Made by a program: the position numbers and the translations under genes. The notes beneath the pieces were generated by a model, which had not been told where the DNA came from, searched no databases, and saw only the letters and a list, made by a program, of their open reading frames with translations. From the NCBI RefSeq assembly GCF_013705725.1, contig NZ_CP055481.1, positions 5,580,001-5,644,000 on the forward strand: a stretch of DNA of 64,000 nucleotides, given 5' to 3'. Numbering within the stretch: the first letter of the stretch is position 1; the number at the start of each line of letters is the position of its first letter. Shown piece after piece: positions 10,778 through 20,624 of the stretch. The DNA is from Klebsiella sp. RHBSTW-00484 (GTDB lineage Bacteria; Pseudomonadota; Gammaproteobacteria; Enterobacterales; Enterobacteriaceae).

Positions 10778-11245
10778 TTAAACAGCCGCCGCAGTGGCGT
10801 TATCAATTAAATCCAGCACTTCCTGCGCGGTGCGGCAGGCGCGTAAACGGTCAAAATTAGCTTCATCTTCAAACAGGTTGACGATTTGCATGATGCCCAC
10901 TTCCTGATGGGTGTTGGCATCGACCGCCGCCATCGTTATCAGGATATCGACCGGGTCGTTATCTTCGTGGTTAAAGACCAGCGGCGTTTTCAGCGTCACC
11001 AACGCAAAACCAGTTTTCTTCACGCCCTCTTCCGGGCGCCCGTGCGGCATCGCCAGGCCCGGCGCAATCACAAAGTACGGGCCAAATTGTTCAACCCCAT
11101 CAAGAATGGCCTGATAGTAACGAGGCTCGACCACGTCAGCCTTAACCAACAGATCAACGCTCAGTTTTACCGCTTCCCGCCAGGTGCTGGCGTCGGCCTG
11201 TAAGAGGATCGAGTTATTTTCCGCCAGTGAATCGCGTAATTTCAT
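10778..11245 (-). CDS. ulaC: PTS ascorbate-specific EIIA component UlaC
   Basis: 155 residues of the mannitol/fructose-type EIIA fold. The phospho-accepting histidine is H68 in [14 protein letters not shown]. It receives phosphate from HPr and passes it to UlaB. It lies nine bases after ulaB in the operon. Confidence 0.97.
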   Translation of the reverse strand: MKLRDSLAENNSILLQADASTWREAVKLSVDLLVKADVVEPRYYQAILDGVEQFGPYFVIAPGLAMPHGRPEEGVKKTGFALVTLKTPLVFNHEDNDPVDILITMAAVDANTHQEVGIMQIVNLFEDEANFDRLRACRTAQEVLDLIDNATAAAV

Positions 11246-11254
11246 GGTGCGTCC

Positions 11255-11560
11255 TTACTTCACGTCCTGCGGGAAATGTTCTTTGATCACTTCCAGCAGC
11301 TTCGGACCAAAGTCAGCAGGCGATAGCATGTTGCGCACGCCAACCACATATTTGTTGCCGGAGACAGTGATCTCCCCGGCGATATGGGTGGAGGCGATGA
11401 TGATGTCTGCTCCGCTTAATTCGCTTTTGTATTCACCTACCGCGCAGCTATTCACCGTGTGATCGATATTTGACTGGGTCAAAAACTGGTCCACTTTCAT
11501 TTTCATGATCATGGAACTGCCTTGCCCGTTGCCACATACAGCCAGGATACGTACGGTCAT
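11255..11560 (-). CDS. ulaB: PTS ascorbate-specific EIIB component UlaB
   Basis: 101 residues: [20 protein letters not shown] with the phosphorylated C9 in the CGNGQGSS loop. Identical in length to the E. coli protein. The ATG at 11560 is used; a TTG two codons earlier is in frame but unnecessary, and AAGGAG lies at the proper distance. It transfers phosphate to ascorbate entering through UlaA. Confidence 0.98.
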   Translation of the reverse strand: MTVRILAVCGNGQGSSMIMKMKVDQFLTQSNIDHTVNSCAVGEYKSELSGADIIIASTHIAGEITVSGNKYVVGVRNMLSPADFGPKLLEVIKEHFPQDVK

Positions 11561-11572
11561 AGTCAAAACTCC

Positions 11573-13033
<1,461 letters not shown>

Positions 13034-13043
13034 TCACTCTAAT

Positions 13044-13078
13044 AATCAAAAATAATCACAACAAGATTATATTTGATT
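13044..13078. promoter_or_regulatory. Candidate UlaR operator on the ulaA side
   Basis: AATCAAAAATAATC (13044-13057) and GATTATATTTGATT (13065-13078) are inverted repeats matching at 13 of 14 positions across a 7-base centre. Location 71 bases upstream of ulaA suits a repressor of the divergent promoters. Assignment to UlaR is inference. Confidence 0.55.
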
Positions 13079-13294
13079 AAATGTGACGCACGCCGCAAAT
13101 AATTATTCAATCTGTACACGAATTAATTCTCATTTATCAAAATCAAAAATTAACCCATTAAAATCAACACAATAATAAATAACTAGGTCAATAAAGAAAG
13201 CCTAACATCACCTGAGTCGCCCTTTTACATCCCTGCAAAGCGTAAAATTCAGGATTGCATTCCTGAACAAACGATGGCAGCATTCTTCAAAACA

Positions 13295-13309
13295 AATCAC
13301 AATGTGATT
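13295..13309. promoter_or_regulatory. Candidate UlaR operator on the ulaG side
   Basis: AATCACAATGTGATT is a perfect 7+1+7 palindrome 29 bases upstream of the ulaG ATG. Its AATCA arm resembles that of the ulaA-side palindrome. Its inverted order of TCACA and TGTGA argues against a CRP site. Confidence 0.55.
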
Positions 13310-13338
13310 ACTTTTGACAACATGTGAGGGAAAGCGCA

Positions 13339-14403
13339 ATGAGTAAAGTACAAACCATCACCCGCGAATCATGGATCCTGAACACCTTCCCTGAGTGGGG
13401 TAGCTGGCTGAATGAAGAAATTGAACAAGAGCAGGTTGCACCTGGTACCTTTGCCATGTGGTGGTTGGGTTGTACGGGCATCTGGCTGAAATCAGAAGGC
13501 GGGGCCAATATCTGTGTCGATTTCTGGTGCGGTACGGGCAAACAAAGCCATGGCAATCCGCTGATGAAAACAGGCCATCAGATGCAGCGCATGGCAGGCG
13601 TCAAGAAACTCCAGCCAAATCTGCGCACCACCCCGTTCGTACTCGATCCGTTCGCTATTCGCCAGATTGACGCCGTTCTGTCTACGCACGATCACAACGA
13701 TCATATCGACGTTAACGTTGCCGCCGCGGTGATGCAGAATTGCGCCGATAACGTACCATTTATCGGCCCGCAAACTTGTGTTGATCTGTGGATCGGCTGG
13801 GGCGTGCCGAAAGAGCGCTGCATCGTGATGAAACCGGGCGATGTGGTCAAAGTGAAAGACGTTGAAATCCATGCGCTTGATGCCTTTGACCGTACCGCAC
13901 TGATTACCCTGCCAGCGGATCAAAAAGCGGCGGGCGTACTGCCAGATGGCATGGATCAACGCGCGGTGAACTACCTGTTCAAGACGCCGGGTGGCAACCT
14001 GTATCACAGCGGCGATTCACACTATTCCAACTACTACGCTAAGCACGGAAACGAACATCAAATTGACGTCGCGCTGGGTTCCTATGGTGAGAACCCACGC
14101 GGTATTACCGACAAAATGACCAGCGCTGATATCCTGCGCATGGCTGAGTCGCTGAACACCAAAGTCGTCATCCCGTTCCATCACGATATCTGGTCAAACT
14201 TCCAGGCTGACCCGCAGGAAATCCGCGTCTTGTGGGAAATGAAGAAAGACCGTCTGAAATATGGCTTTAAGCCTTTCATCTGGCAGGTTGGCGGGAAATT
14301 CACCTGGCCGCTGGATAAGGATAATTTCGAGTACCACTATCCACGCGGATTCGACGACTGCTTCACCATGGAACCGGACCTGCCGTTTAAGTCCTTCCTG
14401 TAA
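13339..14403 (+). CDS. ulaG: L-ascorbate-6-phosphate lactonase UlaG
   Basis: 354 residues, metallo-beta-lactamase fold. The metal-binding motif THDHNDHID gives H117, H119, D121 and H122. It hydrolyses L-ascorbate 6-phosphate to 3-keto-L-gulonate 6-phosphate, the substrate of UlaD. The ATG at 13339 follows GAGGGAAAG and matches the E. coli start MSKV; five upstream in-frame codons are excluded. Divergent from ulaA. Confidence 0.98.
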   Translation: MSKVQTITRESWILNTFPEWGSWLNEEIEQEQVAPGTFAMWWLGCTGIWLKSEGGANICVDFWCGTGKQSHGNPLMKTGHQMQRMAGVKKLQPNLRTTPFVLDPFAIRQIDAVLSTHDHNDHIDVNVAAAVMQNCADNVPFIGPQTCVDLWIGWGVPKERCIVMKPGDVVKVKDVEIHALDAFDRTALITLPADQKAAGVLPDGMDQRAVNYLFKTPGGNLYHSGDSHYSNYYAKHGNEHQIDVALGSYGENPRGITDKMTSADILRMAESLNTKVVIPFHHDIWSNFQADPQEIRVLWEMKKDRLKYGFKPFIWQVGGKFTWPLDKDNFEYHYPRGFDDCFTMEPDLPFKSFL

Positions 14404-14521
14404 CACTTCTCCGGCGAGCGGTAATCGTTGACCGCCCGCCGGAAATTATCCCCGTCGGCATTAGTATTTTCACCTGATTTCAAATATCATCTTTGCTTAT
14501 CACTTTTAATCGGATTTGCTC

Positions 14522-15277
14522 ATGACGGAAGCGCAAAGACATCAAATTTTACTGGATTTGCTGGCACAAACGGGATTTGTCACCGTGGAGCAGGTGATTT
14601 CCCGGCTAGGAATTTCGCCAGCGACGGCACGACGCGATATCAATAAACTCGACGAAAGCGGCAAGCTGAAAAAAGTTCGCAACGGTGCGGAAGCTATCAG
14701 TGAGCAGCGCCCGCGCTGGTCGCCTATGAATATTCACCAGGCGCAAAACCACGATGAGAAAGTGCGCATTGCGCGCGCGGCTTCGCAGTTGGTTAACCCT
14801 GGCGAAAGCATCGTTATCAACTGCGGCTCTACCGCATTCCTGCTGGGCCAGGAACTGTGCGGAAAGCCGGTACAAATCATCACTAACTACCTGCCTCTGG
14901 CCAACTATCTGATCGATCAAGAACATGACAGCGTCATCATTATGGGCGGGCAGTATAACCGCAGCCACTCTATCACTCTGAGCCCACAAGGTAGCGATAA
15001 TAGCCTGTATGCCGGGCACTGGATGTTTACCAGCGGCAAAGGGCTGACCGCCGAAGGGCTCTACAAAACCGATATGCTGACGGCAATGGCGGAGCAAAAA
15101 ATGCTTAACGTCGTCGGTAAACTCGCGGTGCTGGTCGATAGCAGCAAAGTTGGCGAGCGTGCCGGAATGTTATTCAGCCAGGCCGCGCAAATCGACCTGG
15201 TGATTACCGGCAGGCAGGCGGATGAAGCGATCCTCAAGCAGCTTGAAGATCAGGGCGTTCAGGTGATTCGCGTTTAA
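14522..15277 (+). CDS. ulaR: HTH-type transcriptional repressor UlaR
   Basis: 251 residues, DeoR family. An N-terminal helix-turn-helix ([20 protein letters not shown], about residues 22-41) is followed by a sugar-phosphate isomerase-like effector domain with the [11 protein letters not shown] loop. UlaR represses ulaG and the ulaABCDEF operon; L-ascorbate 6-phosphate relieves repression. The ATG at 14522 is the E. coli start; an in-frame ATG-equivalent two codons upstream is less likely. Its stop overlaps the convergent yjfP stop by four bases. Confidence 0.97.
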   Translation: MTEAQRHQILLDLLAQTGFVTVEQVISRLGISPATARRDINKLDESGKLKKVRNGAEAISEQRPRWSPMNIHQAQNHDEKVRIARAASQLVNPGESIVINCGSTAFLLGQELCGKPVQIITNYLPLANYLIDQEHDSVIIMGGQYNRSHSITLSPQGSDNSLYAGHWMFTSGKGLTAEGLYKTDMLTAMAEQKMLNVVGKLAVLVDSSKVGERAGMLFSQAAQIDLVITGRQADEAILKQLEDQGVQVIRV

Positions 15278-15990
15278 AGATGACGCTGAAAGAACGCCAC
15301 CGTCGCCGCTAATGCCTCAGGCGTAATGCGGTGACGGACGCCTTTCTGCCAGATACAAGTCAAATTGTCGGCCTGGTTGTTTTGCTGCAATGAGCGCTGA
15401 AGGCGGAACGTTTCGCCTGGCGGTACCACATCATCTTCGTCACCGTGCCAAAGCAACAGCGGTCGGCTGGCAAGTGTATCTAGCTGCTCGCTAACGTCCC
15501 ACTCGGCCAGTTGTTTTACGTAAAAATCGGGCGACGGGAATAGGTTCTGCGAAAGCGAACTGAAATAGCCAGACCCCATCAGGCAGGCCACGCTTTTCAA
15601 CTCTGGGTGATGGGTCATAATGCCCAGCGCCGTCATTCCGCCCATTGATGCCCCGGCGACCGCCAGTCTATCGTCAGCAAGCCACCCTTGCTCGCGAATC
15701 GCCTCCCGCAGCGCCGGGAACTCAACAAAATTCTGCATCAGGATCGGCCAAAACCGCTGCATCCTGCCTTGTTCATCGCCGAGATAGCGCGCACCGTGTT
15801 CTGCAGCATCTGGCATTATCACCCGAAACCCGGCTTCTGCTAACGCGACAGCAAAATAGCTGTACACCAGCTTAGAAGACGTGAAACCATGATAAAAGAC
15901 GATACACGGCAACGGTTTATCGGCCGCGTTCTGTGGATATGCATGCAGAATCTCCCCGCCCGCGAGGCTACGCATTTCTAGTGCAATCAT
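15274..15990 (-). CDS. yjfP: Alpha/beta-hydrolase esterase YjfP
   Basis: 238 residues, slightly shorter than the 249-residue E. coli protein. The nucleophile elbow GASMGG gives S115; D187 in HGDEDDVVP and H220 in GVRHRIT complete the triad. FYHGFTSS supplies the oxyanion loop. E. coli YjfP is a carboxylesterase with activity on short acyl esters; the natural substrate is unknown. Convergent with ulaR. Confidence 0.93.
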   Translation of the reverse strand: MIALEMRSLAGGEILHAYPQNAADKPLPCIVFYHGFTSSKLVYSYFAVALAEAGFRVIMPDAAEHGARYLGDEQGRMQRFWPILMQNFVEFPALREAIREQGWLADDRLAVAGASMGGMTALGIMTHHPELKSVACLMGSGYFSSLSQNLFPSPDFYVKQLAEWDVSEQLDTLASRPLLLWHGDEDDVVPPGETFRLQRSLQQNNQADNLTCIWQKGVRHRITPEALAATVAFFQRHL

Positions 15991-16187
15991 TTATCGTCTC
16001 CTTTCTCTATAGTGATGTAGTGTTATTGAGCACGAAACTCGTTCGCGCATGATTCATAATGTTGAGAACCCGGTTACGCTTTCAGAATATTTTCATTCGA
16101 AAATCGCGTCCGAGATAACAATTTGGGAACATTCCCCGGAAATGACATTCAGGCTACCACTACACTATGACTATCAGGAAACGAGAT

Positions 16188-16496
16188 ATGGTTATGCGTA
16201 GGTTTACACCATGGTTACTGGCTATCGTCTTGACTGGCTGTAGTGCCTTACAAGGAACGCCAGAAGCACCACCGCCCGCAACCGACCATCCGCAAGAGAT
16301 CCAGCGTAACCAAACGACGGGTCTACAAAAGATGGGCACGGTGAGCGTATTAATGTACGGCTCACCGATGGATGTAGAAGCTGCGTTAAAGGTCAAAGCA
16401 GAGAAGGCGAAAGCGGATTACTACGTCATCATCATGATTGATGACACGATGGTTCCCGGCCAGTGGTATTCGCAAGCGATTCTCTACCGTAAATAG
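16188..16496 (+). CDS. bsmA: BsmA, lipoprotein of the DUF1471 family (biofilm stress)
   Basis: 102 residues. It has a lipoprotein signal with lipobox LTGC and a short Pro-rich linker. The DUF1471/YhcN domain includes TTGLQKMGTVSV, the AKADYYVIIMIDDT strand and the terminal QWYSQAILYRK. This closely matches E. coli BsmA (YjfO), which affects biofilm formation and peroxide resistance. The ATG at 16188 is preferred because AGGAAACGAG lies before it; an in-frame ATG 21 bases upstream has no ribosome site. The order relative to ulaR, yjfP and aidB is as in E. coli. Confidence 0.92.
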   Translation: MVMRRFTPWLLAIVLTGCSALQGTPEAPPPATDHPQEIQRNQTTGLQKMGTVSVLMYGSPMDVEAALKVKAEKAKADYYVIIMIDDTMVPGQWYSQAILYRK

Positions 16497-16633
16497 CGGT
16501 TAATCTTTAAACGAGCTTTACACTGCTTTGCGCCCATTCACGTTTTCCTGTGCATAATAACGTTCGGCCAGCTGTAACCTGGCAGGACGTTAGCAACGGA
16601 CTGCCCTCAGGACTACGTAAAATGGAGCTGACG

Positions 16634-16909
16634 ATGAAACGATCTTTTACCCTACCCAGCCTAATGCTGACCTCGGCAACGGCCAATACCTCCGCGCAGT
16701 CAGCGGAATTTGCCAGTGCGGATTGCGTAACAGGCCTCAATGAAATTGGCCTGATTTGCGTTAACAACATCTCCGGTAGCCAGCAGGATGTTGAACATGC
16801 CATCGCCGTACAGGCCGATGAGCAAGGTGCATCCTGGTATCGCATCGTCCAGATGTATGAAGAGCAACAACCGGATAACTGGCGGGTGCAGGCCATTCTT
16901 TATGCCTGA
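16634..16909 (+). CDS. yjfN: YjfN, periplasmic DUF1471-family protein
   Basis: 91 residues, the same length as E. coli YjfN. A signal peptide ends near AQS, then comes EFASADCVTGLNEIGLICVN and the final DNWRVQAILYA. YjfN of E. coli has been reported to stimulate the DegP protease; that is family knowledge, not seen here. The ATG at 16634 follows GGAGCTGACG. Longer in-frame starts read through non-conserved sequence. Third DUF1471 protein of the window, directly downstream of bsmA. Confidence 0.9.
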   Translation: MKRSFTLPSLMLTSATANTSAQSAEFASADCVTGLNEIGLICVNNISGSQQDVEHAIAVQADEQGASWYRIVQMYEEQQPDNWRVQAILYA

Positions 16910-16954
16910 ATGTGCTAGCATGCGTTCGTGTTTCATTTCTCATGGCAGGAAGTC

Positions 16955-17680
16955 ATGTTTACCCAGGGACGAAAGATCATTTGGTTGCTGCTGGCGTTAA
17001 CGCTATTCGCCGGACTGACCAGAATTGCCTTCTATGAAGGCTGGCTCCGCTTTAATTACCCTTCTCGTCAAACGTTCCCAATCCAGGGAATTGATGTTTC
17101 CCATCACCAGCAAGCCATTGACTGGGCGCAGCTCAAAAAACAAAACATTCAATTCGCCTTTATCAAAGCAACGGAAGGCGAGAGCTTTAAAGATAGCGCT
17201 TTTGATGCCAACTGGCGTAACGCCCGCAAGCAAGGCATTATCACCGGCGCCTACCATTTCTTTACTTTTTGTAAATCCGGTATTGCGCAGGCGGGCAACT
17301 TTATCGCCACTGTCCCCGTCAGCCCTCACGCGCTGCCGCCGGTGCTGGATCTGGAATACGGGGGTAACTGTATGCCTCAGAGCCACCAACAAATCGTTGC
17401 TGAAGTGCGGGCCATGACCGCCATGCTGGAGACGGTTTATCAGCAAAAAGTCATTCTTTATGCCACCCGCGAATTTTATGACGACCACCTACAGAATGAA
17501 TTTAGCGATAATCCGTTGTGGATCCGTGATATCTGGCGCCAGCCCAGGCTGGAAAGTTCGCGCCAATGGGTCTTCTGGCAGTTCGCTAATCGTGGTCGTC
17601 TTGCTGGAATAGACGCCTTTGTGGATTTGAATGTGTTTCAGGGCAGCGACAAACAATTTACCGCCCTGCTCCATCCCTAG
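16955..17680 (+). CDS. Membrane-anchored GH25 (Chalaropsis-type) lysozyme-like hydrolase
   Basis: 241 residues. One N-terminal membrane helix (about residues 8-24) anchors a glycoside hydrolase family 25 domain that starts at IQGIDVSHHQ (D47). Catalytic acids D132 and E134 lie in the DLEYGGN motif, with KATEG and GAYHFF blocks between. GH25 enzymes cut the MurNAc-GlcNAc bond of peptidoglycan, so a periplasmic wall-remodelling role is likely. The ATG at 16955 follows GGCAGGAAGTC. It overlaps the convergent aidB stop by four bases. Resembles YegX-type proteins; no symbol assigned. Confidence 0.9.
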   Translation: MFTQGRKIIWLLLALTLFAGLTRIAFYEGWLRFNYPSRQTFPIQGIDVSHHQQAIDWAQLKKQNIQFAFIKATEGESFKDSAFDANWRNARKQGIITGAYHFFTFCKSGIAQAGNFIATVPVSPHALPPVLDLEYGGNCMPQSHQQIVAEVRAMTAMLETVYQQKVILYATREFYDDHLQNEFSDNPLWIRDIWRQPRLESSRQWVFWQFANRGRLAGIDAFVDLNVFQGSDKQFTALLHP

Positions 17681-19299
17681 AAGGCTCCGCCGGTCGCCCG
17701 GCTCAATACTTCACTTAGCATCGGCTCGCTAAGCAACAATCCGCCGCGCGCGTCGAGCATCATACGACACCAGGCTTCAGCCGTCGGTGGTGAAGCATAG
17801 CGCAATACCTGCGCGCCCACGCCCAGCATATAGACCAGTTGGGTTATCTCCCTGGCCTGTCCTTCCGCTGGTCGCCGTAACCACTGTTGCAATTGCCGCC
17901 ATGAGCGATCGAAATGACGATTTTGCCCTTTCACTTCCGCACATTCCACCGCCAGAAGTTCCAGCGCCGCCGGTTGCTTCGTCAGAACGCGCATCACGTC
18001 CAGACACATGATATTGCCCGAGCCTTCCCAGATGCTATTGACCGGCATTTCGCGATATAAGCGCGGTAGTTCACTCTCTTCACAGTAGCCAGCCCCACCC
18101 AAGACCTCCATCGCCTCCGCGACAAACGGAATCCCGGATTTGCAGACCACAAACTTCGCCGCTGGAGTGAATAGCCTTGCCCACAGCGCGTCCTGCACAT
18201 CGTCACGCCTATCCCATGCACGCGCGAGGCGGAACAAAAAGGCGGTTTGCCCCTCAAGCCGCAATGCCATTTGCCCCAGAACCTGGCGCATCATTGGCTG
18301 ATCAACCAGATTTTTTCCAAATGCCTGACGTTGCAGCGCATGGTACAGCGCGACTGAGTAAGCCCGGCGCATCAACGCGTGACTGCCCAGCGCGCAATCG
18401 AAGCGGGTCATGCCGCCCATTTTGAGGATTTGCCGGACGCCATCTCCCTCTTCCCCGACCAGCCAACCGCAGGCATCAAAAAACTCAACTTCACTACTGG
18501 CATTCGCACGGTTACCTAATTTGTCTTTCAGCCTTTCCAGACGAATACCGTTACGCTGTCCGTCGGGCAACAGGCGCGGGACAAAAAAGCAGGAAAGACC
18601 CTCTGGTGCCTGGGCTAATATCAGATGGGCATCGCTTTGCGGTACTGAGAAAAACCATTTGTGCCCAATCAGATGATAAAAGCCTCCGGCCGTTTTTTCC
18701 GCCCGGGTGGTATTGCTCAATACATCAGACCCACCCTGCTTTTCAGTCATTCCCATCCCAATAAGCAGCCCGCGTTTCTGGTTACCCGGCACAAGATGTG
18801 GATCGTAACGATCGCTCAATAATGGCGATAACCAGTCGCTAAATAGTGTCGGCAGCGAACGCTGCAATAGCGGAGTGGCGGCGAAGGTCATGGTGATGGG
18901 GCATAAGGTTCCTGCTTCCACCTGCGCATGCAGCATAAAGCGAGCTGCGCGGGCAACGAAGGAACCATCACGAGCCTCTTTCTGCCAGGCAAGATTATGT
19001 ACCTGGTTAGCGCACAACCCCTGCATCAGCAGATGCCATGCGGGATGGAAGCGCACATCATCAAGGCGCGAACCTGTTGCGTCGTAACGCAGAAGCTCCG
19101 GCGGATTGCTGTTTGCCAGGCGCCCAAGCTCCAAAGACTCTGCGGTTCCCAGCTGCTGACCGATACTCGCCAGCAGGTCACCGTCCCAGCCAGCGCCTTC
19201 GCGCACCACCGCTTCACGCAAAGCGGTATCTGACAGGAATAAGTTGCTGTTACAAAGTGGAGTGGGCTGATTGAATACGGTGTGAGTTTGCCAGTGCAT
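17677..19299 (-). CDS. aidB: AidB, acyl-CoA dehydrogenase-like alkylation-response protein
   Basis: 540 residues, close to the 541 of E. coli AidB and highly similar from MHWQTHTVFNQP onward. It has an acyl-CoA dehydrogenase fold with the flavin-contact blocks MTEKQGGSDV and HKWFFSVPQSDAHL, and the C-terminal EVLGGAGYCEESELPRLYREM. AidB binds FAD and DNA and is part of the Ada adaptive response to alkylation. The start at 19299 follows GGAGGGAAACACA; 17 upstream in-frame codons are excluded. Confidence 0.97.
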   Translation of the reverse strand: MHWQTHTVFNQPTPLCNSNLFLSDTALREAVVREGAGWDGDLLASIGQQLGTAESLELGRLANSNPPELLRYDATGSRLDDVRFHPAWHLLMQGLCANQVHNLAWQKEARDGSFVARAARFMLHAQVEAGTLCPITMTFAATPLLQRSLPTLFSDWLSPLLSDRYDPHLVPGNQKRGLLIGMGMTEKQGGSDVLSNTTRAEKTAGGFYHLIGHKWFFSVPQSDAHLILAQAPEGLSCFFVPRLLPDGQRNGIRLERLKDKLGNRANASSEVEFFDACGWLVGEEGDGVRQILKMGGMTRFDCALGSHALMRRAYSVALYHALQRQAFGKNLVDQPMMRQVLGQMALRLEGQTAFLFRLARAWDRRDDVQDALWARLFTPAAKFVVCKSGIPFVAEAMEVLGGAGYCEESELPRLYREMPVNSIWEGSGNIMCLDVMRVLTKQPAALELLAVECAEVKGQNRHFDRSWRQLQQWLRRPAEGQAREITQLVYMLGVGAQVLRYASPPTAEAWCRMMLDARGGLLLSEPMLSEVLSRATGGAF

Positions 19300-19367
19300 T
19301 GTGTTTCCCTCCTTCAATGGCTCTATCCATAAGTATGGACAACGGCGCACTTTCCGTCATAGAACTC

Positions 19368-19376
19368 TGTTATAAA
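19368..19376 (+). promoter_or_regulatory. Possible extended -10 promoter for the small gene at 19405
   Basis: TGTTATAAA is an extended -10 element (TG, one base, TATAAA) 29 bases before the ATG. No convincing -35 is visible, as expected for this promoter class. Confidence 0.4.
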
Positions 19377-19404
19377 GTGTTCTCACAATCAGAAAGGGAA
19401 TTTC

Positions 19405-19767
19405 ATGATTCATTTAATTATTGAAGACCGGGAAAACGCACTGAACTATATTCCGCTTATTCGTCGCCATCTTCCCCATCTCGCCATTAACGCAATCAAA
19501 CATAACCTGAACACTTCAGGTTATGTCACTTCATTTGATGAAGACAAAATCTGCGATGACATACTGGAAGAACAGAGTCCGATTGGTGACTTTCTAAACC
19601 TAATAAAAACATTACAGAATAGTGGCGCACAGATTAAATTCATCGAGCAAACAGATGAAGAATCGGGTGATGAATTACCTTTGAACCAGTTGTTAAACTA
19701 TGTAGAGAGAGCTCGAGAAATTGCCAACCAGATAGAGCGAGAGAATGAACTGATAATAAGGGGATAA
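19405..19767 (+). CDS. Unrecognised 120-residue acidic protein
   Basis: I do not recognise this gene. The ATG follows GAAAGGGAATTTC, a good ribosome site, and an extended -10 lies just upstream. The product has no signal peptide or membrane helix. It begins MIHLIIEDRENALNYIPLIR, is rich in Glu, Asp, Ile and Asn, and ends in a probable helix (about residues 92-118) with alternating charges. It is a monocistronic plus-strand gene between two minus-strand genes (aidB and rlmB) and is visibly richer in A+T than both, suggesting later acquisition. Function unknown. Confidence 0.72.
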   Translation: MIHLIIEDRENALNYIPLIRRHLPHLAINAIKHNLNTSGYVTSFDEDKICDDILEEQSPIGDFLNLIKTLQNSGAQIKFIEQTDEESGDELPLNQLLNYVERAREIANQIERENELIIRG

Positions 19768-19803
19768 GCCACTCCAAAGAATGACTTACCCGGGGAAAAG
19801 AGA

Positions 19804-20535
19804 TTAACTGCGCTGGCGCACCGCTTCAAACAGACAAATCCCGGTCGCGACGGACACGTTCAGCGACGAAACGCTGCCAGCCATTGGAATACTGATTAAC
19901 TCATCGCAATGTTCGCGGGTCAGGCGACGCATACCTTCGCCTTCCGCTCCCATTACCAGCGCCATCGGACCGGTCATCTTGCTCTGGAACAGAGTGTGGT
20001 CGGCTTCGCCAGCGGTACCCACGATCCAGACGTTCTCTTCCTGCAGCAGCCGCATGGTACGCGCGAGGTTAGTAACGCGGATAAGCGGAACGTTTTCTGC
20101 CGCCCCGCAGGCGACTTTTTTCGCCGTCGCATTGAGCTGCGCGGAGCGATCTCTCGGCACAATCACCGCGTGCACGCCAGCGGCATCGGCACTACGTAAG
20201 CAGGCGCCGAGGTTATGTGGATCGGTCACACCGTCGAGGATCAAGAAGAATGGCTGCTCGAGAGAAGCGATCAGATCCGGCAGATCGTTCTCCTGATACT
20301 GGCGCCCAGGCTTCACGCGAGCAATAATCCCCTGATGAACAGCACCTTCGCTTTTCTCATCAAGATACTGGCGGTTGGCAACCTGAATCACCACTCCCTG
20401 AGCCTCCAGGGCATGGATCAGCGGCAGCAAGCGCTTATCCTCACGGCCTTTCAGAATAAAGACTTCCTGAAAACGCTCAGGAGCGCGTTCCAGCAGTGCC
20501 TGCACCGCGTGGATGCCGTAAATCATTTCACTCAT
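19804..20535 (-). CDS. rlmB: 23S rRNA (guanosine-2251-2'-O)-methyltransferase RlmB
   Basis: 243 residues, SpoU/TrmH-type SPOUT methyltransferase. N-terminal substrate-binding domain ([17 protein letters not shown]) and a C-terminal knotted domain with motif 1 [16 protein letters not shown], motif 2 [10 protein letters not shown] and motif 3 [16 protein letters not shown]. It methylates G2251 in the peptidyl transferase P-loop. Downstream of rnr in the nsrR-rnr-rlmB operon. Confidence 0.97.
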   Translation of the reverse strand: MSEMIYGIHAVQALLERAPERFQEVFILKGREDKRLLPLIHALEAQGVVIQVANRQYLDEKSEGAVHQGIIARVKPGRQYQENDLPDLIASLEQPFFLILDGVTDPHNLGACLRSADAAGVHAVIVPRDRSAQLNATAKKVACGAAENVPLIRVTNLARTMRLLQEENVWIVGTAGEADHTLFQSKMTGPMALVMGAEGEGMRRLTREHCDELISIPMAGSVSSLNVSVATGICLFEAVRQRS

Positions 20536-20624
20536 TTATGTACTCGTTTTAGGTTCTGTTAGCCGTTCCCTTCACCCAGACGTTCTCCGCTACATTAGAC
20601 GGAATCAGGATGAAGGGAATCCAA

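Noticed and set aside
13081..13098. CRP site in the ula control region
   Set aside because: TGTGA is followed by a poor second half, so a CRP call is not supported even though CRP control is known in E. coli.
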